Of a DNA stretch of 44,933 bases, positions 31,565 through 39,965 are shown in pieces. Made by a program: the position numbers and the translations under genes. Numbering within the stretch: position 1 is the first letter of the stretch; each line of letters opens with the position of its first letter. The stretch lies in the NCBI RefSeq assembly GCF_011682145.1, contig NZ_WHJH01000058.1, positions 1-44,933 of the forward strand, in the 5' to 3' direction. Origin of the DNA: Massilia mucilaginosa. Its GTDB lineage: Bacteria; Pseudomonadota; Gammaproteobacteria; Burkholderiales; Burkholderiaceae_D. Below the pieces are notes generated by a model. It did no database searches, was not told the DNA's origin, and saw only the letters and a program-made list of their open reading frames with translations.

Positions 31565-32900
31565 TCTTTCGTCCGGGCGCCAGCTGATATTTTTTCAGCT
31601 TGTCGTACAGGGTTTTGCGTGGCACGCCGAGTTGGTCGGCGGCGGTGGAGACGTTGCCGTCGACCGCGTCGAGCGCTCTGGCGATCAGATCACGCTCATA
31701 CGCGTCGAGCTGCTGCGGCAGGGTCAAGGCGGCGCCAGGAACGGGGGTGGCGGCCGGCGCCGGCGCTGGCGTGGCGACGATGCCGAGCACCAGCCGCTCG
31801 GCGAAGTTGCGCAGCTCGCGCACATTGCCCGGCCACTCGGCCGCCTGCCACTGACGCATTTGCTCGCTGCTCCACTGCGGCGCCGCGCGCCCGTAGCGCT
31901 GCGCCGCATCCTGCGTAAAATGCGCCATCAGCAGCGCAATGTCGTCACGCCGTTCGTTCAGGCGCGGCAAATCGATGGTGGCCACGCCGATCCGGTAGTA
32001 CAGATCTTCGCGAAAGCGCCCTTCGTTACTCAGTTCCAGCAGGTCGGCCTTGCTGGCTGCGATAATGCGAAAGTTCACGGCGATCGCCTCGTTCCCGCCC
32101 AGGCGCTCAAGCTGGCGTTCCTGCAGCACGCGCAGCAGCTTGACCTGCAGCGCCATCGGCATGCTCTCGATCTCGTCGAGGAACAGGGTGCCGCCGTTGG
32201 CGTATTCGAGCTTGCCGATGCGGCGTTTGTGCGCGCCCGTAAACGCCCCCACCTCGTGCCCGAACATCTCGCTCTCGAACACCGACTCGGGCAGGGCGCC
32301 GCAATTGATGGCGACAAAATTCCCCTTGCGCGCGCTGGCCGCATGAATCAGGCGGGCGACGACTTCCTTGCCGGTGCCGGTCTGGCCGTTGATCAGGATG
32401 TCGACGCCGGCCGGCGCGATATTGCGCACCAATACCTTGAGCCGTTCGATGGCGTCGGAACGTCCCACCAGTTGCGGCGTATCGGGATGCAGCGCCCACG
32501 CGGTCTTGAGGCGCCGGTTTTCGAGCACCAGCGAACGCCGTTCCTGGGCGCGCCGGACCGCATCGAGCAGGCGCTCGGCGCCGAACGGCTTTTCGATGAA
32601 GTCGTAGGCGCCGGCGCGCATGGCGCCGACCGCCATCGCCACATCGCCATGGCCGGTCACCATAATCATGGGCAGTTCCGCGTCCAGCGCCACCACTTGC
32701 GCCAGCAGGTCCAGGCCCGAGCGCCCGGGCAGGCGCACGTCGCTGACGATCACGCCATCGAACGCCGCATCGAGCGCGCCTTGCGCTTCCTCGGCGCTGG
32801 CGTAGGCGTTCACGGAAAAGCCTCCCAGTTCCAGCGTCTGGGTCGTGGCCAGGCGCAGCGGGGCTTCGTCTTCCACCAGGATGGCTTGCATGGTCTTCAT
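31560..32900 (-). CDS. Sigma-54-dependent response regulator, DctD/NtrC family
   Basis: 446 aa. The N-terminal receiver (~1-120) has VEDE and VSDVRLPGRSG as the phospho-acceptor segment and EKPF for the switch lysine. The AAA+ domain (~140-370) has Walker A GQTGTGKE, the sigma-54-contact loop GAFTGA, Walker B GTLFLDEIE and an R-finger region (FREDLYYRIGV). A C-terminal Fis-type helix-turn-helix (NVSTAADQLGVPRKTLYDKLKKY) ends the protein. Such regulators bind enhancers and open sigma-54 promoters when phosphorylated. The start overlaps the sensor-kinase stop (ATGA). The likely target is the sigma-54 promoter at 37366-37382, upstream of the ABC transporter genes encoded just before it on the same strand. 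Confidence 0.92.
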   Translation of the reverse strand: MKTMQAILVEDEAPLRLATTQTLELGGFSVNAYASAEEAQGALDAAFDGVIVSDVRLPGRSGLDLLAQVVALDAELPMIMVTGHGDVAMAVGAMRAGAYDFIEKPFGAERLLDAVRRAQERRSLVLENRRLKTAWALHPDTPQLVGRSDAIERLKVLVRNIAPAGVDILINGQTGTGKEVVARLIHAASARKGNFVAINCGALPESVFESEMFGHEVGAFTGAHKRRIGKLEYANGGTLFLDEIESMPMALQVKLLRVLQERQLERLGGNEAIAVNFRIIAASKADLLELSNEGRFREDLYYRIGVATIDLPRLNERRDDIALLMAHFTQDAAQRYGRAAPQWSSEQMRQWQAAEWPGNVRELRNFAERLVLGIVATPAPAPAATPVPGAALTLPQQLDAYERDLIARALDAVDGNVSTAADQLGVPRKTLYDKLKKYQLAPGRKM

Positions 32901-34681
32901 TCGTTTCCCTCGTTGGTTTCTCCGCCCGGCAGCGGCAGGCGCACTTCGAACTGGGCACCGCCGCCGGGGCGGTTGCTGCCTTCGAGCTGTCCGTTCATGG
33001 CTTGCACGATCGATGATGATATCGCGAGCCCGAGCCCGAGGCCCTTGCCCGACGGCTTGGTGGTAAAGAACGGTTCGAACAGGTGCGCGGCCACGCTGTC
33101 GGACAAGCCCGGGCCGCTGTCGGCAATGCGCACCACGGCGTAACCATCGATCTGCGCGAGCGTGACCGACACTTCGCGCACGTCGGCCTCGTCGACGGCG
33201 TCGAGCGCATTGCGCAGCAGGTTGATGAGCACCTGTTCGATGCGCACGGCGTCGCCGGTGATCAGCAGCTGGTTCGGCGACGACAGCGGCGGCGGCAGCG
33301 CCAGCGCAACGCCGAGCCGCTTGAATTCGCCCTGCAGCAAAAACGCCGAGGCGGCCAGCGACTGGGCGATGTCGACCGTCGCCACGGCGTCGCTGCGCCG
33401 CGCAAAACCCTTCAACTGGCCGATGATGGCGCCCATGCGCGCGCTGGCGTCGCTGATGTGGGTCAGGTTGGCGCTGGCCTGCGCTTGCTGGCCACGTTCG
33501 AGAAAGGTGCGGGCGTTGTCGGCAAACGCGCGGATCGCCGCCAGCGGCTGGTTCAGTTCATGCGTGACGCCGGCCGCCATCTGGCCCAGCATCGCCAGCT
33601 TGCCCGCCTGGACCAGCTGGTCCTGGGTCGAGCGCAGTACGTGCTCGGTTTCTTTCAGCGTGGCGTAGCGCGCCTCCAGGTCGTCGTTGGCCTGGCGCAG
33701 CAGCGCGGTGCGCTCGGCCAGCCGCAGATCGAGTTCGCCGGCGGCGCGCTGCAATGCTGCGTTGGCGGCCTGGCGCTCTTCCAGCCGCCGACGGCGCTGG
33801 TACAAGGCCCATGCGGCGACGACGGCGCTGGCCGCCACCAGCGCGGCGGCCAGCGCCCACAAGGCCGCCATGCGCCGCACCCGGTCCGGCGCCGGGAACA
33901 GCATCAGCTGCCAGCCCAGGGGGCCGGTCCGGCGCGCCGCATGCGGCGGCACCTGGCCGTCGATGGGCGCGATCGGACGGCGCGCGTATTGATCTGTGCT
34001 GGCCAGTTCGCGCTGGGTGGTGGCGGAGAGCGCGCGCAGGCTGCGGTACGTCCATTGCGGCCGGTTGGACAGGAACACCACGTCGGCGCTGTCGGCCAGC
34101 ACGATCGTGTCTTCGCTGCCGGCCCAGTTCCGGGCGAATTCGTCGAGGCTGATCTTGACCGCGACCACGCCCAGCACGCGCGCGCCCCGCATCACCGGCT
34201 GGGCGATGAAGTAACCTGGTTCGCTGGTGGTGCTGCCGATGCCGTAGAAGCGGCCGGCGCGCCCGGCCAGCGCTTCGCGAAAATACGGACGGTAGCCGAA
34301 GTTGCGGCCCATGAAGGTGAGCGGCAGGTCCCAGTTGCTGGCGGCGAGCGTGTTGCCGTCGCGGTCCATCAGATAGATCGCGCCGACCCGCGACTGGCGC
34401 GCGATCGCCTGCAAGCTGCGGTTGACCTGGTCGATGCGCGCGCGCTCGCCCGGTTGCGTCAAGAGCGCGGCCACGTTCTCCTGCAGGCCGACGACGTAGG
34501 GCAGGGTCTCGAACTTGTCGAGCGCCGACTCCAGTTCGGGCGCCATCAGCTGCAACTGGCGCGCGCCGCGTTCGAGTTCGTCGGCTCCGCCCTGGCGCAT
34601 CGCTACCTGGTAGGCGGCCGCAATCAGCCCCGCGCTGGCGAGCAGCGCGAGGAGCCAGGCGAGTTGTCGTTTTACGTGCAT
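32897..34681 (-). CDS. Membrane sensor histidine kinase, DctB family
   Basis: 594 aa from the ATG at 34681 (MHVKRQLAWLL), which starts a membrane segment at residues ~7-24. A periplasmic ~260-residue region of double-cache type follows (DRDGNTLAASNWDLP, GYRPYFREALAG, RFYGIGSTTSEPGYFIAQPV). A second membrane segment (MAALWALAAALVAASAVVAA) and a coiled coil precede HisKA (AAGVTHELNQPLAAIRAF) and HATPase_c (LLRNALDAV, DSGPGLSD, KGLGLGLAIS). DctB-type kinases sense small organic anions or similar ligands outside the membrane and phosphorylate the partner regulator. It follows the ABC ATPase gene by 43 bases and overlaps the regulator gene by four. The ligand is presumably that of the ABC transporter. 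Confidence 0.9.
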   Translation of the reverse strand: MHVKRQLAWLLALLASAGLIAAAYQVAMRQGGADELERGARQLQLMAPELESALDKFETLPYVVGLQENVAALLTQPGERARIDQVNRSLQAIARQSRVGAIYLMDRDGNTLAASNWDLPLTFMGRNFGYRPYFREALAGRAGRFYGIGSTTSEPGYFIAQPVMRGARVLGVVAVKISLDEFARNWAGSEDTIVLADSADVVFLSNRPQWTYRSLRALSATTQRELASTDQYARRPIAPIDGQVPPHAARRTGPLGWQLMLFPAPDRVRRMAALWALAAALVAASAVVAAWALYQRRRRLEERQAANAALQRAAGELDLRLAERTALLRQANDDLEARYATLKETEHVLRSTQDQLVQAGKLAMLGQMAAGVTHELNQPLAAIRAFADNARTFLERGQQAQASANLTHISDASARMGAIIGQLKGFARRSDAVATVDIAQSLAASAFLLQGEFKRLGVALALPPPLSSPNQLLITGDAVRIEQVLINLLRNALDAVDEADVREVSVTLAQIDGYAVVRIADSGPGLSDSVAAHLFEPFFTTKPSGKGLGLGLAISSSIVQAMNGQLEGSNRPGGGAQFEVRLPLPGGETNEGNE

Positions 34682-34724
34682 GAGCGGTCCACGGTGAGTG
34701 GCGTCGATTCTACTGCACAGGCTC

Positions 34725-35522
34725 TTAATCGACAGCCGCCATCCGGATTTCGTCGTTGTGGTGGCGCTGCTGCTCTTCCATGACCAGCGCCCCGAGCTCG
34801 CGCTTGAGCTCATTGAAGGCGGCCGACGAGGGATCGCGCATGCGCGGCAGTTCGACGATGATGTCGCGCTTGACGGTGCCGGGCCGGTAGGTCATCACGA
34901 TGATGCGGTCGGCCAGGTAGATCGCCTCTTCGATGCTGTGGGTGACGAACACGATGGTCTTTTTCAGCTCGGCCCAGATGCGCAGCAGCTCGTCCTGCAG
35001 GTTGCGCCGGGTGAGCGCGTCGAGTGCGCCGAACGGTTCGTCCATCAGCATGATGGGCGAGTCGAGCGCCAGCACGCGCGCGATCGCCACGCGCTGGCGC
35101 ATGCCGCCCGACAGATCCTTCGGAAACCGTTGGCGGAAGTCCGACAGCGACAGCATCTCGAGCAGGGCGCCGACGCGCTTGTCGATCTCCGCCGCCTGCA
35201 TGCCCTTGATGCCGAGGCCGAAGCCGATGTTTTTCTCGACCGTCATCCAGGGGAACAGCGCGTACTCCTGGAACACCATGCCGCGATCCGGTCCGGGACT
35301 GGTCACCAGCTTGCCATTGGCTTCGATGGTCCCGGTCGATGGCAGCGAGAAGCCGGCAATCGCATTGAGCAGGGTCGACTTGCCGCAGCCCGAGGGCCCC
35401 AGCAGGCAGACGAACTGGCCGTCGGGGATGTGCAGGTTGATGTCGCGCAGGGCGGTCACTTCGCGCTCGCCCGCGTTGAAGATTTTGCTGACGTTCGCAA
35501 CGTCGATGTGGGAGGAAGTCAT
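34725..35522 (-). CDS. ABC transporter ATP-binding subunit (TauB/SsuB/NrtD type)
   Basis: 265 aa. Visible motifs are Walker A LLGPSGCGKST, Q-loop FQEYALFPW, signature LSGGMRQR, Walker B IMLMDEPFGALD and the switch His in FVTHSIEEA. The sequence class is that of taurine, alkanesulfonate or nitrate importers, which work with a TauC-like permease and an NMT1/TauA-like binding protein, both encoded immediately before it. The gap to the permease stop is one base. It powers uptake from the periplasm; the substrate is not deducible. Confidence 0.92.
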   Translation of the reverse strand: MTSSHIDVANVSKIFNAGEREVTALRDINLHIPDGQFVCLLGPSGCGKSTLLNAIAGFSLPSTGTIEANGKLVTSPGPDRGMVFQEYALFPWMTVEKNIGFGLGIKGMQAAEIDKRVGALLEMLSLSDFRQRFPKDLSGGMRQRVAIARVLALDSPIMLMDEPFGALDALTRRNLQDELLRIWAELKKTIVFVTHSIEEAIYLADRIIVMTYRPGTVKRDIIVELPRMRDPSSAAFNELKRELGALVMEEQQRHHNDEIRMAAVD

Positions 35523-35523
35523 C

Positions 35524-36345
35524 TCAGGTCTCCAGGCCGCGGTGCCAGCGCAGCAAATGGTTGTTCAGTTTATTCATGCCGATGTCGATGGCCAGGCCGA
35601 GCAGGCCAATGCTGATCATGCCGGCGACGATTTTGTCGGACCAGAAGTATTCGCGCGCCTCCAGGATGCGGAAACCGAGCCCGTTGTTCACGGCGATCAT
35701 TTCGGAGACGATGACGACGATGAAGGCGGTACCGATCCCGATCCGCACGCCGGACAGGATGTACGGCACGGCGGCCGGCAGCATCACGCGCAGGAACATG
35801 GTGCTCTGGCTGGCGCCCAGGTTGCGCGCGGCGCGGATGTAGATGCTGTCGACCTGGCGCACGCCGGCGATGGTATTCATCAGCACCGGGAAGAACGCGC
35901 CGATGGCGATCAGGAACACGGCCGGCGCATTGCCAAGCCCGAACCACAGGATCGCCAGCGGAATGTAGGCGATCGGCGGAATCGGGCGCAGCACCTGCAT
36001 CAGGGGGTTGAGCCAGTTGTACATGGTGCGGCTCGATCCCATGGCCAGCCCGAGCGGCAGGGCCAGTCCGGCGCCGATGACAAAGCCGACCACCACGCGG
36101 TACATGCTGCCGGCAGTGTCGATCAGCAGTTCGCCGGAAAACATCCATGCCAGGCGCGAACCGGCGGCCGGGTCGAACGCGGTGAGCGGCAGGGCGTATT
36201 CGATCCACTTGAGCAGCACCGCCCAGGGCGATGGCAGTACCTGCGGATTGATCAATCCGAGCATGGCGCCAGCCTGCCACAGGGCGATGATGACGACCGG
36301 CGCGACGAATCCAACGGCGCTTTCGCGCCACTTAGCTTGAGTCAT
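35524..36345 (-). CDS. ABC transporter permease (TauC/SsuC type)
   Basis: 273 aa with about six membrane helices. The EAA-like loop (YIRAARNLGASQSTMFLRVMLPAAVPYILSGVRIG) contacts the ATPase. Helices include WRESAVGFVAPVVIIALWQAG at the N-terminus and FIVVIVSEMIAVNNGLG. It lies 13 bases after the binding-protein gene and one base before the ATPase gene, giving a complete importer operon. No substrate assignment is possible from the permease alone. Confidence 0.92.
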   Translation of the reverse strand: MTQAKWRESAVGFVAPVVIIALWQAGAMLGLINPQVLPSPWAVLLKWIEYALPLTAFDPAAGSRLAWMFSGELLIDTAGSMYRVVVGFVIGAGLALPLGLAMGSSRTMYNWLNPLMQVLRPIPPIAYIPLAILWFGLGNAPAVFLIAIGAFFPVLMNTIAGVRQVDSIYIRAARNLGASQSTMFLRVMLPAAVPYILSGVRIGIGTAFIVVIVSEMIAVNNGLGFRILEAREYFWSDKIVAGMISIGLLGLAIDIGMNKLNNHLLRWHRGLET

Positions 36346-36358
36346 GAAGGCCCTCCGC

Positions 36359-37327
36359 TTATTGAACCGACAGGGACTTCTTGGCCTGCTCCAGCAGGTC
36401 GGTCTTGACCCAGTCCTTGGCCACCGGCGGCACGCGCATCTTGCCGGTGCCGGTCTTGGCCATCACGTCGGTGGTGGTCTGGATATGCTCGATGGTCACG
36501 TCGTAGGTGTAGGGCGAGTTGGCGATCGCGTCCTCGAAGTCGTCCTTGGTGATCTGGTTCTTGAACATCGACTCGCGCACGTATTTTTCGCCGGCGGCCT
36601 TGTTATCGATGAACAGCTTGGTGGCCTGCACGAAGCAGTTCATGAACTTGGCGGCGGTGGCGCGGTTCTCCTTGTAGAATTTTTCGCTCATGACCAGGGT
36701 GCGTACCGGCTCGCCGATCGGGGTGTCGTAGGGCTTCATCACTTCCATCCCGAAGCCCTTGTTGATCGCCTGCGACGATTGCGGCTCGCTTTGCATGATC
36801 GCGTCCAGGTTCTTGCCGAGCAGCGCCTGGTTCAGGTCCGCAAAGGCGAGGTAGATGACATGCACGTCCTTGCCGGCGGAATCGGACCAGGAGAGGCCAT
36901 GCCTGGCCAGCTGCGCGTACAGCAGAACTTCATGGATGCCGCCGCGCGTCACGCCGACCTTCTTGCCCTTGAGGTCCTTGACCGACTTGATGCCGCCGTC
37001 GGGGCGCGCGACCAGGCGCGCGCCACCCTTGGCGAAACCGGCCACGATGTAGATCGGCGCACCGTTGGCGCGGCCGGAGATGGCCGCTTCCGATGCGGTG
37101 GCGCCGACATCGAGGTCGCCCGACAGGATCGCCTGCATCACGTCCGGGCCTTTGGCGAACATGTTTTCTTCGACCTTGATGCCGCACTTGGGCGCGATCT
37201 CCTTGATGTACGAAACGGCGCCGTAGTGGGCGAATTTGAGGTTGCCGAGCCTGACGACATTGTCGGCCGCCTGGGCGGACGCGGACAGGGCGGCAGCCGC
37301 CAGGACGAGGTGGTGGATGGTTTTCAT
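36359..37327 (-). CDS. ABC transporter periplasmic substrate-binding protein (NMT1/TauA-like)
   Basis: 322 aa. A signal peptide (MKTIHHLVLAAAALSASAQA) precedes a type-II periplasmic binding fold of the NMT1/SsuA class (AILSGDLDVGATASEAAISG, LKGKKVGVTRGG, ANSPYTYDVTIEHIQ). It delivers the ligand to the permease. GGAG is eight bases before the ATG. It heads the operon binding protein, permease, ATPase, sensor, regulator. A near-consensus sigma-54 promoter ends about 40 bases upstream. Family members bind sulfonates, nitrate, pyrimidine precursors and aromatic acids; this one is unassigned. Confidence 0.9.
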   Translation of the reverse strand: MKTIHHLVLAAAALSASAQAADNVVRLGNLKFAHYGAVSYIKEIAPKCGIKVEENMFAKGPDVMQAILSGDLDVGATASEAAISGRANGAPIYIVAGFAKGGARLVARPDGGIKSVKDLKGKKVGVTRGGIHEVLLYAQLARHGLSWSDSAGKDVHVIYLAFADLNQALLGKNLDAIMQSEPQSSQAINKGFGMEVMKPYDTPIGEPVRTLVMSEKFYKENRATAAKFMNCFVQATKLFIDNKAAGEKYVRESMFKNQITKDDFEDAIANSPYTYDVTIEHIQTTTDVMAKTGTGKMRVPPVAKDWVKTDLLEQAKKSLSVQ

Positions 37328-37365
37328 GCGACGGTCTCCGTTATGGTTTAACTACACCATGCTCA

Positions 37366-37382
37366 TTGCATCTTTCGTGCCA
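37366..37382 (-). promoter_or_regulatory. Sigma-54 (-24/-12) promoter of the ABC transporter operon
   Basis: On the minus strand, TGGCACGAAAGATGCA matches the sigma-54 consensus TGGCACG-N4-TTGCW with one mismatch. The GG (37381-37380) and GC (37369-37368) are at the exact required spacing. Transcription would start near 37357, about 30 bases before the binding-protein ATG. The operon also encodes a sigma-54 activator. Confidence 0.75.
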
Positions 37383-37436
37383 GCGCCGCTGGCGCCGCGC
37401 GCAGGGGCAAAGGGGCTGGCAGGAGGATGAAAAATG

Positions 37437-37448
37437 GCGGAAAACCGG
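37437..37448. promoter_or_regulatory. Candidate enhancer element 1 of the sigma-54 regulator
   Basis: GCGGAAAACCGG is a near-palindrome repeating the element at 37468-37479, 31 bp (about three helical turns) away. It lies about 85 bp upstream of the predicted start site, the normal range for a sigma-54 activator. Confidence 0.55.
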
Positions 37449-37467
37449 AATAGAGCCGTTGCGGCGT

Positions 37468-37479
37468 GCGGAAAACCGC
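37468..37479. promoter_or_regulatory. Candidate enhancer element 2 of the sigma-54 regulator
   Basis: GCGGAAAACCGC is a perfect arm-AAAA-arm dyad about 116 bp upstream of the predicted sigma-54 start. Two phased dyads on the same face of the helix are the usual arrangement for cooperative NtrC/DctD-type binding. Confidence 0.55.
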
Positions 37480-37497
37480 GCGAAGAGGAGGGGAACA

Positions 37498-37517
37498 GGC
37501 GCCGCGCTTGCGGCGCC
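37498..37517 (-). terminator. GC-rich hairpin after the cache-protein gene
   Basis: GGCGCCGC and GCGGCGCC form a perfect 8-bp stem with a 4-base loop, 12 bases after the stop of the cache gene on the minus strand. TGTTCCCC follows, a weak T-tract. It separates this gene from the sigma-54-driven operon. Confidence 0.5.
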
Positions 37518-37529
37518 CGGATGGCGTAC

Positions 37530-37991
37530 TTACTTGTAGATGCCGCAGTTGATGACCAGGTCTTCGTATTTTTCGAAGTACATCGACTTCGGTTCGATCT
37601 GCTTGGTGACCGGGTTGACGAATTTGTAGTCCTGCCATCCGTTGTTTTTGGTCTTGAGCAGGGCGAGGCGTTCGCGCATGAACGGTTTGCCGTCGGCGTC
37701 CTTCAGGTCAATCAGCTCCTTGCCCTGCATTTTGGCGTTGGCGCCATGGGCCAGGTTCCTCATGGTCATGTCGTTGATGGTCACGTACAGGTCGCGGTCG
37801 CGAAAGCGCGTGCTTTGCATGTCGTTGATTTCGGCGATGGTTTTCTCGCGCCCATTCGCTTTCATGTAGGCGATCACCTTCTGCACCAGCGCCTTGGCTT
37901 CCTCGGCGCTGCCATGGTCGCTGGCGGCGAAACTGCTGGTGCAAAATACGGCGGCGCAGCACATTAACGCTATCTGGAACAATTTACGCAT
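37530..37991 (-). CDS. Small exported cache-domain protein
   Basis: 153 aa. A signal peptide (MRKLFQIALMCCAAVFCTSSFA) is followed by one single-cache domain (AKALVQKVIAYMKANGREKTIAEIND, DLYVTINDMTMRNLAHGAN, GWQDYKFVNPVTKQIEPKSMYFEKYEDLVINCGIY). Such stand-alone periplasmic cache proteins bind small ligands and often accompany sensors or methyl-accepting proteins. AAGGGG is six bases before the ATG. It lies between the POT carrier gene and the sigma-54 operon, on the same strand as both. It could be an accessory ligand-binding protein for the neighbouring DctB-like sensor, but that is inference only. Confidence 0.8.
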   Translation of the reverse strand: MRKLFQIALMCCAAVFCTSSFAASDHGSAEEAKALVQKVIAYMKANGREKTIAEINDMQSTRFRDRDLYVTINDMTMRNLAHGANAKMQGKELIDLKDADGKPFMRERLALLKTKNNGWQDYKFVNPVTKQIEPKSMYFEKYEDLVINCGIYK

Positions 37992-38014
37992 GATGATCCC
38001 CTTATCGTTGTGGG

Positions 38015-38041
38015 GGCGGGAAAGCTGGCTGCTTCCCCGCC
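38015..38041 (-). terminator. Hairpin between the POT carrier and cache genes
   Basis: GGCGGGAAAGC (38015-38025) and GCTTCCCCGCC (38031-38041) form an 11-position stem with one mismatch and a 5-base loop, 17 bases past the carrier stop on the minus strand. There is no T-run, so termination is uncertain. Confidence 0.4.
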
Positions 38042-38057
38042 TTTGGTGCGGCCGGTT

Positions 38058-39656
38058 TTACGCCTTGGCCGGTGCGGCGTCGGAACGGTAGTTATCCATC
38101 ATCTTGTAGCGCGTCGCATACCAGCCGAAGACGGCGGCGGCCACGAACGCAAAGCCGGCGAAGAAGTACATCTGGAACGCGATGACGCTAAAGCCGCTGG
38201 TGGCGATATTCGAGATCACCGCATCGTTCTTGATGCTGGCGTTGACGATCAGGACCCACAGGCTGCCCACGGTGATGGACAGGAACCAGAAGGCCATGAT
38301 CACGCCCTTCATCGACGGCGGCGACTGGCTGTAGGCAAATTCGAGCCCGGTGGCCGCGACCAGCACTTCGCCGAAGGTCAGCAGCGCATACGGCAGGACC
38401 TGCCACAGCATCGAGGTCGGGGTGCCGCCATCCATCTGCACTTGCAGGGTGCCGATCACGATCCACGACAGCGCCGAGAACACGATCCCGGTCGTCATGC
38501 GGCGCAGCGGCGTCGGCTCCACGCCTATTTTGCGCAGGGCCGGGTACAGCACCAGGTTGTTAAACGGGATCAGGATCATCACCAGCAGCGGGTTGAGGGC
38601 CTGCATCTGCGCCGCCACGAAGGAGAATTCGTTGCCGAAGATATTGAGGGTCGGCGGGACCATCGAATTGGCCTGCACGATCCAGGTCGACGCCTTCTGG
38701 TCGAACAGCGAGTGGAACGGCGTCACCAGCGCGAACACGATCAGGATGCGCAGCACGGCGCGCACGCCGTCGACCGCCACATCGGAATGCACGCCGCGCG
38801 CGCGTTCGAGCTGCATCGAGGTGCCGATGCCCCCAAAAGCGAGCAGCAGGACCAGCGCCGTGCAGGCGGCGATCACGAAGCCCCACTGCAGCGACATGGC
38901 CAGCGAAGCGACCGCGCCGGCCACGCCGAACAGGGCGACCGCCAGACCGGTGCGGGCCTGGCCCGGTTTGTGCGCCAGCAGGGCGCTGCGCGCCACGCGC
39001 GTAAACGAGTCCGGGTCCGGCGGGGCTGGCGGTACATGGATGTACTTTTTGCGCCCGAGCCAGAACACGACGGTCGCCACGAACATCAGGATGCCCGGAA
39101 TGCCGAAGGCGATCGCCGGTCCGTGCTTGGCCAGGAAGTAAGGCATCAGCAGCGAGGCGAAGAAGGACCCGAAGTTGATCATCCAGTAGAACACGTCGTA
39201 GACGACTTTGGCCTTGTTCTTGTTGGTCTGGTCGAACTGGTCGCCCACGAACGACGAGATCAAGGGCTTGATGCCGCCCGAGCCGAGCGCGATCAGGAAC
39301 AGGCCGAAGTAAAAGCCCTTGAGGCTATCTTCGAAGATCGCCAGGCAGGCGTGGCCCGCGCAGTACACGAGACTGAGCCAGAAGATGGTGTCGTATTTGC
39401 CGAAGAAGCGGTCGGCCAGCCAGCCGCCCAGCAGCGGGAAAAAGTACACCCCGATGACGAAGGTGTGGAATATGTGCTTGGCTTCGCCGGCGCGGTCGGC
39501 GACCGGCATGAACAGCAGCAGGGTGCTGATCAAAAAAGGGGTGAGGATGTTGCGCATCCCGTAAAAACTGAATCGCTCGCATCCTTCGGTGCCCACGATG
39601 TACGGAATCTGTCGGGGCATTGGCCCGTTTCCGCTTTCTTTATCCAACTGCGACAT
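38058..39656 (-). CDS. POT-family proton-dependent oligopeptide transporter
   Basis: 532 aa with 12-14 membrane helices. The POT signature EGCERFSFYGMR (ExxER-type proton site) is in helix 1, and GSGGIKPLISSFVGDQFD in the fourth-helix region. QSPPSMKGVIMAFWFLSITVGSLW matches the C-terminal POT half. These carriers import di- and tripeptides with protons. The helix 6-7 link is long and contains two extra hydrophobic segments, as usual in bacterial members. AGGAG is six bases before the ATG. It is divergent from the alpha-glucosidase gene across a 309-bp region. A role beside the starch genes is not obvious. Confidence 0.9.
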   Translation of the reverse strand: MSQLDKESGNGPMPRQIPYIVGTEGCERFSFYGMRNILTPFLISTLLLFMPVADRAGEAKHIFHTFVIGVYFFPLLGGWLADRFFGKYDTIFWLSLVYCAGHACLAIFEDSLKGFYFGLFLIALGSGGIKPLISSFVGDQFDQTNKNKAKVVYDVFYWMINFGSFFASLLMPYFLAKHGPAIAFGIPGILMFVATVVFWLGRKKYIHVPPAPPDPDSFTRVARSALLAHKPGQARTGLAVALFGVAGAVASLAMSLQWGFVIAACTALVLLLAFGGIGTSMQLERARGVHSDVAVDGVRAVLRILIVFALVTPFHSLFDQKASTWIVQANSMVPPTLNIFGNEFSFVAAQMQALNPLLVMILIPFNNLVLYPALRKIGVEPTPLRRMTTGIVFSALSWIVIGTLQVQMDGGTPTSMLWQVLPYALLTFGEVLVAATGLEFAYSQSPPSMKGVIMAFWFLSITVGSLWVLIVNASIKNDAVISNIATSGFSVIAFQMYFFAGFAFVAAAVFGWYATRYKMMDNYRSDAAPAKA

Positions 39657-39806
39657 GGGTACTCCTGCTATTTAAACAGATGGGATGCTAAGCCCAAGGC
39701 CCGGGGCTGGCAATAGGTATATTCAGGATGGACGGTACAACCCGCGCCGGCACGGCGGCCGCGGCGCCGGCGTGTATGGACAGGCAGGCGTGTTTGCGAT
39801 TATGTC

Positions 39807-39821
39807 TGTAGTTTGACTACC
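39807..39821. promoter_or_regulatory. HexR/RpiR-like operator candidate (GTAGT-TTG-ACTAC)
   Basis: TGTAGTTTGACTACC is a near-perfect copy of the recurring dyad, with GTAGT and ACTAC arms around three bases. It lies in the divergent region between the POT carrier and the alpha-glucosidase, 122 bp from a second copy at 39929. Confidence 0.6.
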
Positions 39822-39907
39822 GAGATAGTGGGAAGCATATTCTCGTTTGGTATGTAAGTTATTGAAAAATAGACGATTTTAGCCTGTTCGCGGGGCTTTG
39901 CGCCAAA

Positions 39908-39936
39908 TTGTAAAATCGATTAAATTGATGTATATT
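39908..39936 (+). promoter_or_regulatory. Predicted sigma-70 promoter of the alpha-glucosidase/glucokinase-RpiR operon
   Basis: TTGTAA (39908-39913) and TATATT (39931-39936) are separated by 17 bp, in a markedly AT-rich patch 30 bp before the ATG. The leader would be only about 25 bases. Confidence 0.6.
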
Positions 39937-39943
39937 ATGTACA
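39929..39943. promoter_or_regulatory. Degenerate operator overlapping the -10 box
   Basis: TGTATATTATGTACA keeps the TGTA...TACA arms and the 15-bp length of the recurring dyad. It overlaps the -10 box and the start site, as at 22027. Confidence 0.45.
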
Positions 39944-39965
39944 AAATCTAACCTGGACGCCCATC

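Noticed and set aside
37342-37356. TATGGTTTAACTACA in the leader of the ABC operon
   Set aside because: Only the right arm fits the recurring dyad, and the promoter is of sigma-54 type. I do not count it as a member of the sugar regulon, although catabolite-type control cannot be excluded.
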